A stretch of DNA of 64,000 nt from Nicotiana tabacum (Eukaryota > Streptophyta > Magnoliopsida > Solanales > Solanaceae). The stretch is taken from NCBI RefSeq assembly GCF_000715075.1, contig NC_134096.1, forward strand, positions 124,440,643 to 124,504,642. Direction: 5' to 3'. Below, in pieces: positions 47,878 through 58,142 of this stretch. The notes beneath the pieces are model-generated. The model had not been told where the DNA came from. It saw nothing but the letters and a program-made list of their open reading frames with translations, and ran no database searches. The position numbers and the translations under genes are program-made. How positions within the stretch are numbered: the first letter of the stretch is position 1; the number at the start of each line of letters is the position of its first letter.

Positions 47878-48571
47878 TCTGATATTACAAAAGAAGAAAT
47901 AAATTTTGGTGATATATATAACAACAGAAAAAATAGAAAAATTTATACAACTATAATCAAATTTAGCCAGATTCATGTAACAAAATATAAAAAGACCAAA
48001 TTAATAATATTTAAAAATAAAATTTGGAGATAGTATAACTCAGAATACTCCTAAATAATACACATATAGAATTTTCGTTTCTACACATTAATTGACGTAA
48101 AAGACTTTCCTAAGTCCTAAAGTCAAACCACGAGTATTTGTTTTAATGTTTTCAAGAGTACCGATACTTCTAATTTTTCAAGTACCAAGATAAGTAAAAC
48201 AATGAGGTTTTTCAATCAGCGGCAATGGAGAAATAAAAACAGTGGCAGAAACAATATGCACAAAATAAAAGAGAAGGCACGGCAAACCTATATGCTAACT
48301 TTCTATATGCCATTTTTTAAAAAATAGTATGAACTAACCTGTTATATGCCAATTTTTTAACTCCCAAACCAGCAATAGTTCTTGGAGAGTGATGGAGAAG
48401 AACCACGGGAGAACATGAAATTGAAGAGCCGCCCGAAATAAAAGAGAAGGCACGGCAAGCCTATATTTTATTTCGTTAATTCCTTTTTAATTTTTATTTA
48501 TTTATTAGAAATAAGACTCCTAACAACCTTAATTTATCTTTTATGATTAACTTAATTAAGGCGGGTGTATA
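47878..48571. other. Upstream flank of the FRS-like pseudogene, with a direct repeat
   Basis: AT-rich. A ~30-bp direct repeat (AAATAAAAGAGAAGGCACGG and on) occurs at about 48263 and 48436 with one mismatch. No gene. Ends at the GTATA target duplication (48567-48571) of the Athila element. Confidence 0.6.
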
Positions 48572-48767
48572 TGATGTTTGGCATATTTCGATATGTGTTG
48601 ATGTTACTTTGCCCATGTTTTAACCACTTCTTGATGTTATTTAATCTTTAAAACGCCCAACATGGTGTAATTATTGGTTTGATGACTAATTAAGTTATGT
48701 GTGACGATTTAAGGTGTTCGGAGTGCAAAATATGAAGAAAAGGTGGTTTAGCCAGAGGAAGAAGGTT

Positions 48768-48960
48768 TGGATGCGTCGCATCCAACCTAGGAAAACATCA
48801 TCCTGCATGCAACCTTAGAAGTGAAGTTGGGCCATAGCGTCCGCCATCGCGTGCGAAACTGGGAAGTAGAAGAGAAGGCTGGATGCGTCGCGTCCACCTT
48901 CGCATGCAAAGCTGAGAAATGGAGGACAAGGTGGATGCGTCGCATCCACCTTAGCATCAA
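48768..48960. repeat. GGATGCGTCGCATCC inverted-repeat array in Athila LTR
   Basis: Inverted repeats GGATGCGTCGCATCC (48769-48783 and 48933-48947) and GGATGCGTCGCGTCC (about 48881-48895), with related CGCGTGCGAAA and TTCGCATGCAAAG between. The array ends about 70 bp before the TATA box. The same array is in the 3' LTR at about 59868-60060. Confidence 0.85.
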
Positions 48961-49020
48961 TCCCTGAAGCCGAAGTGGACTAGGAATAGGAGAGCTTTGG
49001 CCCACGACTTTTGTACGCAA

Positions 49021-49028
49021 TATATAAG
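49021..49028 (+). promoter_or_regulatory. TATA box of the Athila LTR
   Basis: TATATAAG, with a putative start of transcription about 30 bp on, near 49055. Its copy in the 3' LTR is 60120-60127. Confidence 0.7.
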
Positions 49029-49926
49029 CTAAAAACGCCTCTTTTAGGTTATCTAACATATTGGGAAGGGGGAAAAAGCCACGACAAAGCTGTGGAGGCC
49101 GGAATTCATCAAGTTTCATCTTTCTCCCACCAAACTTAGTAATTTTTATGTTTCTTTATATGATTTGTTGTTTGGCTACCATGTCTATGTGGAGCTAAAC
49201 TTCACGTTCTAGGGTTGTGGTTCTTTCATGACTATTGTTATTCGGATATTGATTTTGACTTCTTGATTTATTATATTAGTTTATTTATTCAATCTTGCAC
49301 TTAATTATTTAATTGCTTGATCACCAATTGAATATTATCTACGAATCTAGAATTGAACTCGAAAGTGGGAATTCTATATTGCATATAGGATTGAGTAGGG
49401 CAAGTTCTTGAACTCGAGCATCGGGGAACGGATTCGTGGTTAGGATAGACATATACCTAATTGCCTTGCTTGGTTGATTTACAGGAATTATAAAAGCGTT
49501 CTTGTTGATTCTCACTCCATAGACATATAGGCGTTAAGTTAGCTGGAATAGGCGAGTAAGAACTCGACAGATTCTTATGAGCAATATTAACCCTGTCAAC
49601 CAATAAGCTAGATAAATTAGTCGGTCAATTCAATTGAAGAATACAATAGGATTGTTAGATAGACCATAACCCTAGATCATTTTCATTACATTGATATCAT
49701 TAAAATCTGCTCTTTCTCTGTTCAAAGTTTATTATTTATATTTTTCTTATTTAATTAGTTGGAATAAAATATTTTTAGATTTAATTCTTGTTTAGATAAT
49801 TAGGATAGTCTAATTTAGTTAATAGTTAATCATAAGTCCTCGTGGGTTCGACATCCGACTTTTAGTCACTTTATTACTCGACGACCGCGTATACTTGCGT
49901 GAGTGTGTTTGGTCGCAACAAGTTTT

Positions 49927-49944
49927 TGGCGCCGTTGCCGGGGA
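49927..49944 (+). promoter_or_regulatory. Primer binding site, tRNA-Asp type
   Basis: TGGCGCCGTTGCCGGGGA, six bases after the LTR end. Matches the site known from Athila-lineage elements. Confidence 0.9.
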
Positions 49945-50049
49945 CTTAGAAATTAGCTACGTGACTAAGTTAAGCTTTTATTAGATATTTGTTTTCAAGT
50001 TTTAATTTTCAGTTTGCCTGGTTTGTGTCAACGCAGGGTCTTCTCTCGA

Positions 50050-51474
50050 ATGCAGAGGAGTAGAAGTGCAAACAACCTCATTCCTCTTGATCCAGAAATC
50101 GAACGAACACTACATAGAGTGAGAAGGGAACACGAAGCTAGAACGAGAATAGAAAGAGAGTTGGACATCGCAGTCCAACCACAGCCAATAGATATGGCAG
50201 GCAATGAAGAGCGTCCGGTAATTGAAGCCGCAAGGCCCAATCTTGCGAATATGACTCAGGCTATTGTGAAGCCTGATATCACTGGGCATTTTGAACTCAA
50301 ACAGTACATGGTACAGCTGATTCAGTCCACAGGACAATATGTGGGTCTATCTCATGAGGACTCGCAGAGGCATATTCAGAACTTCTTGGAAATCACGGAC
50401 ACTTACAATTATCCGAACGTCTCCAAGGACTATGTCAGGCTGACACTATTCCCTTTTTCACTGTTGGGGGAAGCTAAAGAATGGTTGCAAAAGGAGCCCG
50501 CGAACTCTATCCACACTTGGGATGATCTAGCAAGGAAATTCCTGATCAAGTTTTTCCCAACTAAGAAGACAAAGTCGCTGAGGAGCCAAATTCTTGGGTT
50601 CCAACAGCGGGATGGCGAGACACTTCGTCAAGCTTGGAAAAGATACAAGAAGCTACTCAAAGACTGCCCGCATCATTGTCAAACTGATGAGGTATTGGGT
50701 CACACTTTTGTTGATGGGTTAGATGAAGCATCAAAGATGAATCTTGACTCAGCTTGTGGGGGTAGTTGCATGGCGAGACCGTATAGTGAAATACAACTCT
50801 TGCTAAATAATTTCACTGCTAATGACCATAATTGGCAAGGAGAGGGGGATTCACGAAGGGGAATTAAACAGAAGGCCGCCGGTTTGATTGAGCTTGATGA
50901 CTTTTCCGCCATGAGAGCCGATATAGCAAAATTGGCAAATCAGATGAATAGAATGACAACACAACAAATGCAACATGTACAGCAGATGTCTATTTGTTGC
51001 GAACTATGCGGAGACAGTCATATGATTGACATGTGCCCCACGAATCCTGAATCTATATACTATGTGGGGCAACAAAACAGAGGTCCTATGAATCAACATG
51101 CGCAATATGGGAACACTTACAACCCAAACTGGAGGAATCATCCTAACTTCTCATGGGGCGGAAGTCAACAGAATCAGTATAGGCCTCAAGGGAATTTTAC
51201 TCAACCTCAGAAGCCACCCCAACAAATGGAAGAAAGTACGAATGACTTGCTGAAAAAGTTGTTACTAGACAATCAACAGCTCAGGACCGATTTCAGATAT
51301 CTTGAGAGGCAAATGGGGCAGTTAGCAGCAAACCAAAATACTAGACCTACAGGCTCACTTCCCAGTGATACAGAGAAGAACCCTCAAATTAATGCAGTTA
51401 CACTTAGAAACGGGAGGGAACTAGAGGAAGTGCCAAGGAAGATAAAAGAAAAACCTATACCTGGGGGGAGTTGA
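50050..51474 (+). CDS. gag: Athila gag
   Basis: Start at the first ATG of the frame (50050, MQRSRSANNLIPLDPEIE); the frame is open upstream but without ATG. The capsid-like retrotransposon gag domain spans roughly residues 85-240 (FPFSLLGEAKEWLQKEPANS, KFLIKFFPTKKTKSLRSQIL). Near residue 320 is a zinc-knuckle-like CELCGDSHMIDMC (C-x2-C-x3-H-x4-C), then a Gln/Asn-rich region (WGGSQQNQYRPQGNFTQPQ). The frame closes with TGA at 51472-51474 just after a run of six G, while protease continues in the -1 frame. Role: particle formation and RNA packaging. Confidence 0.88.
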   Translation: MQRSRSANNLIPLDPEIERTLHRVRREHEARTRIERELDIAVQPQPIDMAGNEERPVIEAARPNLANMTQAIVKPDITGHFELKQYMVQLIQSTGQYVGLSHEDSQRHIQNFLEITDTYNYPNVSKDYVRLTLFPFSLLGEAKEWLQKEPANSIHTWDDLARKFLIKFFPTKKTKSLRSQILGFQQRDGETLRQAWKRYKKLLKDCPHHCQTDEVLGHTFVDGLDEASKMNLDSACGGSCMARPYSEIQLLLNNFTANDHNWQGEGDSRRGIKQKAAGLIELDDFSAMRADIAKLANQMNRMTTQQMQHVQQMSICCELCGDSHMIDMCPTNPESIYYVGQQNRGPMNQHAQYGNTYNPNWRNHPNFSWGGSQQNQYRPQGNFTQPQKPPQQMEESTNDLLKKLLLDNQQLRTDFRYLERQMGQLAANQNTRPTGSLPSDTEKNPQINAVTLRNGRELEEVPRKIKEKPIPGGS

Positions 51475-51941
51475 CACCTAAGGCAACACAAGAGTCAAAG
51501 GAAGATGATGCAAGTTCAGAGCGAATGGAGGTTACAAGGCCACCACCACCTTTCCCCCAAAGATTGCAGAAAAGGAATGACGATCGCATGTTCAACAAAT
51601 TTCTCTCCATGTTGAGTCAGGTTCAATTAAATATTCCATTAGTGGATGTACTTCATGAAATTCCAAAGTACGCTAAGTACATAAAAGACATAGTGGCTCA
51701 TAAGAGGAAATTGACTGAGTTCGAGACGGTTGCACTTACTGAGGAGTGCACATCAAGGGTCCAAAACAAGCTTCCCCAAAAGCTTAAGGACCCTGGCAGC
51801 TTCACCATTCCAGTACAAATCGGTAATATTAACGTGGGACGTGCTCTGTGTGATTTGGGTGCAAGCATAAATCTGATGCCTTTATCCTTGTTTAAGCAAT
51901 TAGGTCTGGGAGCTCCGAGACCAACCACCGTGATGTTGTAA
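51471..51941 (+). CDS. Athila gag C-terminus and protease, in -1 frame, ended by a stop
   Basis: Continues gag in the -1 frame (TPKATQESKEDDASSERMEV and on) and contains the aspartic protease signature ALCDLGASINLMPLSL near 51848-51890. It ends with TAA at 51939-51941. The same frame goes on into pol with LADRS, where relatives have an uninterrupted sequence, so the TAA looks like a point mutation in this copy. There is no ATG at the start of this frame: translation would depend on gag. Confidence 0.75.
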   Translation: MTPKATQESKEDDASSERMEVTRPPPPFPQRLQKRNDDRMFNKFLSMLSQVQLNIPLVDVLHEIPKYAKYIKDIVAHKRKLTEFETVALTEECTSRVQNKLPQKLKDPGSFTIPVQIGNINVGRALCDLGASINLMPLSLFKQLGLGAPRPTTVML

Positions 51942-54900
51942 TTAGCTGATAGGTCCATAGCCTACCCCGAAGGAGTGATTGAAGATGTGCTGCTGCAAAT
52001 TGGAAAATTCATCTTCCCAGCTGACTTCATTATTCTAGACTTCGAGGCTGATGAACAAGTTCCAATCATATTGGGACGACCTCTCTTGGCTACTGGCGAT
52101 GCAATAATTAAAGTGAGAGAATGGAAAATGATTATGAGAGTAGACAACGAGGAAGCAGTCTTCAATGTCTACAAAGCAATCCAACTCCCCCGCCACTATG
52201 AGGAGCTCTCTATGATATCTGTGGTGGAGGTGGACGAGAAACTTCTTGACACGAGTGTATATCTAGGCGACTGTTTAGAAAAAGCAATCATGATGTTTGA
52301 TAGCTTGGAGATGGATGATGAGGTTGAGGAGATGATGCATATCCTAGATACATCATGTGGTTACATGCAAGGAATAATCCCGTTTGAGCCCCTGAATAGG
52401 CCAAGTGGCCCCCCACCAAAGCCGTCAATTGAAAAAGCTCCAAATTTGGAACTTAAACCCCTACCCCCTCACCTTCAATATGCTTATTTGGGAAGTTCTG
52501 ACACTTTACCTGTTATTATTTCTGCTCACTTGTCTAAATTACAGGAAGAAAAGCTATTAAGGGTGCTACGTGAGCACAAGCGAGCAATTGGGTGGACAAT
52601 GTCTGACATTAAAGGCATTAGTCCAGCTTTCTGCATGCACAAAATCCTCATGGAGGACGGACACAAGCCAAGTGTAGAACACCAACGCCGACTAAATCCA
52701 ATCATGAAAGAAGTGGTAAGAAAAGAAGTGATTAAGTGGCTTGATGCAGGTATTGTATTTCAAATCTCTGATAGTAAATGGGTAAGCCCCGTTCAATGTG
52801 TGCCGAAGAAAGGGGGGATAACCGTAGTAGTTAATGAAAATAATGACTTAATTCCTACAAGAACTGTAACTGGATGGAGAATTTGCATAGATTACAGAAA
52901 ACTGAACAATGCCACCCGGAAAGACCACTTTCCCCTTCCTTTTATTGACCAAATGCTTGATAGATTAGCTGGCCAGGAATACTACTGTTTCCTGGACGGT
53001 TATTCGGGGTATAATCAGATTGCTATAGCCCCAGAAGACCAAGAGAAAACTACATTTACATGTCCTTATGGCACGTATGCGTTCAAGAGAATGCCCTTCG
53101 GTCTTTGTAATGCACCTGCGACTTTTCAAAGGTGTATGATGGCTATTTTCACTGACATGGTTGAAAGATATGTAGAAGTATTCATGGACGATTTTTCTGT
53201 GTTTGGATGTTCTTTTGATAGTTGTTTGATGAACCTTGATAAAGTGCTAGCTAGGTGTGAAGAGACGAACTTGGTGCTAAACTGGGAAAAGTGCCATTTC
53301 ATGGTACGTGAAGGTATAGTTTTGGGGCACAAGGTTTCAAAAGATGGTCTACAGGTGGATAAAGCAAAGGTGGAGACGATCGAAAAATTGCCCCCGTCGA
53401 CATCCATCAAAGGCATTCGCAGTTTCTTGGGTCATGCAGGTTTTTATCGTCGTTTCATTAAAGATTTTTCGAAAATTTCTTCCCCTTTGTGCAGGCTTCT
53501 AGAGAAAGATGTTACCTTCAAGTTTGATAATGCATGTCTGAAAGCATTTGAGGAGCTGAAGGGAAGATTGGTGACTGCACCAATTATCATTGGCCCCGAT
53601 TGGGCACAACCATTTGAGTTGATGTGCGATGCAAGTGACATAGCAATTGGAGCGGTGTTGGGGCAAAGGAGGGATAAAATCTTTCACTCCATTTATTATG
53701 CAAGCAAAACTATGAATCCAGCTCAGATGAATTATACAATGACTGAAAAGGAGTTGCTTGCAGTGGTCTGGGCGTTTGACAAGTTCAGATCCTATCTAGT
53801 GGGAACCAAAGTCATCGTCTACACAGATCATTCAGCTATCAGATACCTATTTGAAAAGAAAGACGCCAAGCCGAGGCTGATTCGTTGGGTCCTCCTCTTG
53901 CAAGAATTTGACTTAGAGATCCGAGATCGAAAAGGGACAGAAAATCAAGTGGCCGATCATTTGTCCAGATTAGAAAGTCGGGACCATGTAGCTGAAGGAG
54001 GGTCAATTACAGAAACATTTCCGGATGAGCAAATATTAGCAATCACCTCAGGTGAAGCCCCATGGTATGCAGATTATGTGAATTTTATCGCAAGTGGGGT
54101 GACGCCACTAGAATGGACAGCTGACAATAGAAGAAGATTCCTACATGATGTAAGGTTCTACGTGTGGGATGAGCCATTCCTATATAGGCAGTGTGCAGAT
54201 CAGTTGGTGAGAAGGTGTGTTCCTGAGGAAGAGATGAAGGCTATACTACATGACTGCCATGCGTCACCATATGGAGGTCATCACGGCGGGGATAGAACCG
54301 CCCAGAAAGTGCTACAATCAGGTTTTTATTGGCCAAAATTGTTTAAGGATGCACATGCCTTCGTTAAAAATTGTGATAGATGCCAAAGAACTGGAACTAT
54401 CACGAGGAAGCACGAGATGCCCTTGCAAAATATACTGGCGGTAGAACTTTTTGATGTTTGGGGGATTGATTTTATGGGACCATTCCCATATTCTAACGGA
54501 CACAGATACATCTTGGTGGCGGTCGACTATGTTTCTAAGTGGGTAGAGGCCATAGCTCTTCCTACTAACGACGCAAAGGTTGTGGTAGGCTTTGTAAAGA
54601 AGCACATCTTCACACGTTTTGGGACCCCAAGAGTGTTGATAAGCGACGGGGGAACTCACTTTTGTAACAAACTGCTGAATAATATTCTTGCAAAATACGG
54701 AGTCAAGCACAAAGTTTCCACTGCCTATCATCCCCAAACGAGTGGTCAAGTAGAAGTTTCCAACAGAGAGGTCAAGCAGATTTTGGAAAAGACAGTAAGT
54801 ATGAATAGAAAGGACTGGGCCGGGAAGCTGGATGACGCATTATGGGCATATCGCACTGCGTACAAGACCCCAATAGGCACTTCTCCGTACAGGTTGATTT

Positions 54901-55346
54901 ATGGGAAGGCATGCCATCTGCCCGTCGAGCTTGAACACAAAGCATATTGGGCGATTAAAAAGCTAAATATGGAGATGGACTTGGCCGGTGAGAAGAGATT
55001 GCTACAACTCAACGAGCTTGATGAGTTTCGATTGCATGCGTATGAAAATGCCAAATTGTATAAAGAGAAGACCAAAAGATGGCATGATAAGCATATCCAA
55101 CATCGTGAGTTTGAACCAGGTCAAGAAATTCTACTATTTAATTCAAGGCTAAAGCTTTTTCCAGGAAAGCTTAAATCTCGATGGTCGGGTCCGTTTGAAG
55201 TGGTTAGTGTGAAACCTCATGGTGCGATAGAATTGTGTGATAAGGGGTCCAATACGACATTCTTGGTAAATGGCCAAAGAGTAAAACACTATTGGGGTGG
55301 TGACATTGCACGTCACAAGACCACAATGGATTTAGTGGAGGCATGA
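51942..55346 (+). CDS. pol: Athila pol: end of protease, RT, RNase H, integrase
   Basis: Open for about 1130 codons after the TAA. Counting residues from 51975: end of protease ([17 protein letters not shown], 30-50); RT with [39 protein letters not shown] and catalytic FMDD at 403-406; RNase H with [14 protein letters not shown] (about 550) and [20 protein letters not shown]; integrase zinc finger from [14 protein letters not shown] to CDRCQ (about 757-806); integrase core D-D-E in [16 protein letters not shown] and [13 protein letters not shown] module [12 protein letters not shown] near the end. All expected catalytic residues are visible. Role: replication and integration of the element. 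Confidence 0.92.
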   Translation, partial: LADRSIAYPEGVIEDVLLQIGKFIFPADFIILDFEADEQVPIILGRPLLATGDAIIKVREWKMIMRVDNEEAVFNVYKAIQLPRHYEELSMISVVEVDEKLLDTSVYLGDCLEKAIMMFDSLEMDDEVEEMMHILDTSCGYMQGIIPFEPLNRPSGPPPKPSIEKAPNLELKPLPPHLQYAYLGSSDTLPVIISAHLSKLQEEKLLRVLREHKRAIGWTMSDIKGISPAFCMHKILMEDGHKPSVEHQRRLNPIMKEVVRKEVIKWLDAGIVFQISDSKWVSPVQCVPKKGGITVVVNENNDLIPTRTVTGWRICIDYRKLNNATRKDHFPLPFIDQMLDRLAGQEYYCFLDGYSGYNQIAIAPEDQEKTTFTCPYGTYAFKRMPFGLCNAPATFQRCMMAIFTDMVERYVEVFMDDFSVFGCSFDSCLMNLDKVLARCEETNLVLNWEKCHFMVREGIVLGHKVSKDGLQVDKAKVETIEKLPPSTSIKGIRSFLGHAGFYRRFIKDFSKISSPLCRLLEKDVTFKFDNACLKAFEELKGRLVTAPIIIGPDWAQPFELMCDASDIAIGAVLGQRRDKIFHSIYYASKTMNPAQMNYTMTEKELLAVVWAFDKFRSYLVGTKVIVYTDHSAIRYLFEKKDAKPRLIRWVLLLQEFDLEIRDRKGTENQVADHLSRLESRDHVAEGGSITETFPDEQILAITSGEAPWYADYVNFIASGVTPLEWTADNRRRFLHDVRFYVWDEPFLYRQCADQLVRRCVPEEEMKAILHDCHASPYGGHHGGDRTAQKVLQSGFYWPKLFKDAHAFVKNCDRCQRTGTITRKHEMPLQNILAVELFDVWGIDFMGPFPYSNGHRYILVAVDYVSKWVEAIALPTNDAKVVVGFVKKHIFTRFGTPRVLISDGGTHFCNKLLNNILAKYGVKHKVSTAYHPQTSGQVEVSNREVKQILEKTVSMNRKDWAGKLDDALWAYRTAYKTPIGTSPYRLIYGKACHLPVELEHKAYWAIKKLNMEMDLAGEKRLLQLNELDEFRLHAYENAKLYKEKTKRWHDKHIQHREFEPGQEILLFNSRLKLFPGKLKSRWSGPFEVVSVKPHGAIELCDKGSNTTFLVNGQRVKHYWGGDIARHKTTMDLVEA

Positions 55347-56309
55347 AGAACATGTTGCGTCGTGCCGCGACGTTAAATCAGGCGCTTCTTGGGAGGCCAC
55401 CCAAGTTAGTTAGTTTATTTTTATTTTTATTTTTAAATTTTTTTTTCTTTTTGTAGGACATAGATCTTATTCAAAAAAAAAAAAAAAAAATTTTGACGGG
55501 CCAATTGCTCAAGGCAGTGAAGTCTGCCTATCGCGCCCGTGTCGCGTCCGAAAATTTTTGAAGGAAGACAAGGGGATGCGTCGCGTCAAAGCTCGCATGC
55601 ACAGGTAAGTAATATATATTTTAACACATCTTAAGATAACGTATTCGAAAAAACCGTTTCTTGCGACGCATCCACTCGTCTCTTTTTGGCGACGCCTACG
55701 AACGCAGAACAGAATTCTCTCATCGAAATTGTAACGCATACAAACGCAATAAGCTCAAACGCGACAGGTACGCATCATCCTCTTCGTTCTTCCGTTGGCT
55801 TCTCTCCTAATTCGTCTCTCCTCCCTCCTTCAATGGTAGCAACAAGTAGGTTTTGTAATTTCAAAATTTTGAGGGCTGTCGTTCTTGGTAGTTGTAATGG
55901 TTGCGAGATGATAAACTATAATTCCCTTCATCTCGTCCAACTTTGGGAGGGTAGTTGCATTGCTCAACTGATAGAATGAACTAGGCACACTTGTTGCATA
56001 CCACATGTTCGACGAATTGTCCCTGAGGAGAATTTAGGCGTCGGTGAAGTCTGAGTAACCGAGCAACATTGGTGTATGCTTGAGAATAAGTGTGGGGTCG
56101 AGTGAGGGGCTATGTGAAATTGAATTTTTGAAGAGAGTTATCACATACTTGCTGAAAGTCATGAGCTACAATTCCATGAAGTAGTGAATGGCATGACTTT
56201 ACGAATAAATTGAAGTCTGCAAGCTGTTGCAATTGCTTTCAAGCTGAACTTCGCTGTTTCATCTGCTAATTGTTGAATTCTTTGCATTGCAGGTACTTAG
56301 ATTCGTAAA
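55347..56309 (+). other. Athila spacer between pol and the extra ORF
   Basis: Non-coding as far as seen. Contains a second set of CpG-rich words like the LTR array (GGATGCGTCGCGTC at about 55574, GCGACGCATCC at 55663), and a consensus splice donor CAG/GTAAGT (GT at 55605-55606). Also an AAGTGTGGGG copy (56088) and an acceptor-like TTTGCATTGCAG ending at 56292, 17 nt before the next ATG. A 97-codon frame at 55686-55979 has no recognisable similarity. Confidence 0.55.
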
Positions 56310-57899
56310 ATGACAGCAGTGAGTAAACCATCCAAGCAACAAGACAAAGATGGTAACAAGCAACCGCCCAAAAAGCCTACCGGAAGGGCAGCGGGCGGTC
56401 CAAATCCACAGAAAAAAAGGAAGCGGACGGAGAAGGAAATGGAACTGCTGCCTAGGCAGTTAAGTGATGATTCAGAGCAAGAGGAGGAGGAAACACTAGT
56501 CAGGAGGACAGTGAAGAAGGGTATTACACCAAGCAAAGGAATAGAGATAAGAGAGCCTGTGACATACCAAAGAAAAGCTTCGAGAATGAGTGCTCCGACT
56601 GATAAAGGGAAGGAGAAGATTACTACAGATTCTGAATCCGATTCCGATTCGGACAATGACCACCTACAGGTCAACATGAGTGATGAAGACGAGGGTGAAC
56701 CCATAGACCGAGTTGATTGGGAGAAATACTTTGTTAATGAGAAGGCATTCCGAGCCTATAAGAAGATACTGGTTTCAAAGAAGTATATTCCGGAAAAGCC
56801 GATAAACATCGGACCACTTAAGACAAAGTACTCAGAGTTTCTAAAGTCAATTCGAGAGGTGCAAAAATGGGGACCCATTCTGAAAGGTCACGGCAAAGCC
56901 AACCTCACCATTGTTAGAGAGCTCTACGCCAATTGGCGTCACGCAAGGGGAAACATTGTGCGAGTAAGAGGGGTAGATATTAATGTGTCAGCTGAAGCTC
57001 TGAATAACTTCTTAAGGGTGCCACACACACTTACAGACAGGTTTGACGCCATATGCAAAACACCAGATTATGCACACATTAAGTCTGTCCTATGCCCTAC
57101 CAGGAAGGATGCAGAATGGAAGCATGGGAGTATGGAGTACCACTCTATAGCCAAGGAATTCATGAGTGCGTTAGCACGTGTGGCTCTAAATTTCATTTGT
57201 AACCGCCTGCTGCCATGCCAACATAAAACTGATGTCCCTCGTTACCGCGCACTCGTATTATATGCTTTATTAGAGGGGATACCACTCAACTTCGGAGCCA
57301 TCATGCATGATCAAATGCAGCGAACCAGGATGAATTACAAGTGGAGGATGTTCTTTGCTAATACCCTAACGGCTTTTTTAACAGAGATGGGAGTACTATG
57401 GGACAAGGAGAATGACGACATTGAGGCTAAAGCTCCAGGACCATATGATGTCACTCATGTTCTAGAGCCGAACAAGGGAAGGTCTTCTAAGCTCACCATT
57501 CAACAATTATTTGAGCATATGCAAGCAGATATGCAAGAGAACAGGGCTGAGCTGATAGCGACTCGTGTCGAGTTGAGTGCCACCAGGGATGAGTTGAGAC
57601 AGACTCATGCGGATCTAAGCCGAGTTCAGACCGAGCAGGCCACGATGATGAAGGAGATATCATTACTCCTCAGAGCTCTGGTTCAATGTGCAGGTACAGA
57701 CATCTCCCAGCTGATTGGATCATCCACTGCCGGACCATCCACTCCTGTTCCTCCCATAGTCACTGAGGCTCCACTCAATAGGCCTACTGAGGTCGCTGTA
57801 ACACCTGATACAGAATCCGCACCAGTTGTTGATGATAGGAATGCTATGGATGCAGACGCTCCTCCACAGACTGTGGATGAGCCCTCCACCTTGACTTGA
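56310..57899 (+). CDS. Athila extra ORF in env position (putative plant transposon protein)
   Basis: 529 codons, ATG at 56310, intact. N-terminus highly charged with a nuclear-localisation-like KKRKRTEKE and acidic Ser/Asp runs (DSESDSDSDND). The middle (about 145-370) resembles the plant 'putative transposon protein' domain found in Athila extra ORFs (NEKAFRAYKKILVSKKYIPE, ELYANWRHARGNIVRVRGVD). The C-terminus has a predicted-looking coiled coil (HMQADMQENRAELIATRVEL, about 405-460) and a Pro/Thr/Ala-rich tail. No signal peptide and no clear membrane segment, so an envelope function is not supported by the sequence. Upstream splice-like sites suggest expression from a spliced RNA. Function unknown. 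Confidence 0.85.
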   Translation: MTAVSKPSKQQDKDGNKQPPKKPTGRAAGGPNPQKKRKRTEKEMELLPRQLSDDSEQEEEETLVRRTVKKGITPSKGIEIREPVTYQRKASRMSAPTDKGKEKITTDSESDSDSDNDHLQVNMSDEDEGEPIDRVDWEKYFVNEKAFRAYKKILVSKKYIPEKPINIGPLKTKYSEFLKSIREVQKWGPILKGHGKANLTIVRELYANWRHARGNIVRVRGVDINVSAEALNNFLRVPHTLTDRFDAICKTPDYAHIKSVLCPTRKDAEWKHGSMEYHSIAKEFMSALARVALNFICNRLLPCQHKTDVPRYRALVLYALLEGIPLNFGAIMHDQMQRTRMNYKWRMFFANTLTAFLTEMGVLWDKENDDIEAKAPGPYDVTHVLEPNKGRSSKLTIQQLFEHMQADMQENRAELIATRVELSATRDELRQTHADLSRVQTEQATMMKEISLLLRALVQCAGTDISQLIGSSTAGPSTPVPPIVTEAPLNRPTEVAVTPDTESAPVVDDRNAMDADAPPQTVDEPSTLT

Positions 57900-58097
57900 G
57901 GGAGTTCTTCTCACCCTACTTTACCTTGTTTGTGTGCGTTGGGGACAACGCACAGTCCTAAGTGTGGGGTGGGGGTGATTCATGTTTTGATGTATGGATG
58001 AATGTACTAAAATATTCACTGGATTAATGGCATAAAATAGCAGTAAATTCATCTATATGGAGTAACTATCAGTTTATCTATCAGTTTATCATTATTA

Positions 58098-58142
<45 letters not shown>

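Larger units (their letters stand above)
48572..49920 (+). repeat. 5' LTR of the Athila element
   Basis: TGATGTTTGGC to GGTCGCAACA. In order: AT-rich start, CpG inverted-repeat array (48768-48960), TATATAAG (49021-49028), leader. The 110-residue antisense frame in both LTRs is not considered a gene. Confidence 0.95.

Noticed and set aside
48787..49119. 110-residue antisense ORF present in both Athila LTRs (also 59886-60218)
   Set aside because: Two copies are due to LTR duplication; it overlaps the CpG array and TATA box and has no recognisable domain.
53126..54749. Minus-strand ORFs within Athila pol
   Set aside because: Shadows of the pol reading frame on the opposite strand.
55686..55979. 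97-residue ORF between Athila pol and the extra ORF
   Set aside because: No similarity recognised; a likely part of the spacer or of an intron.
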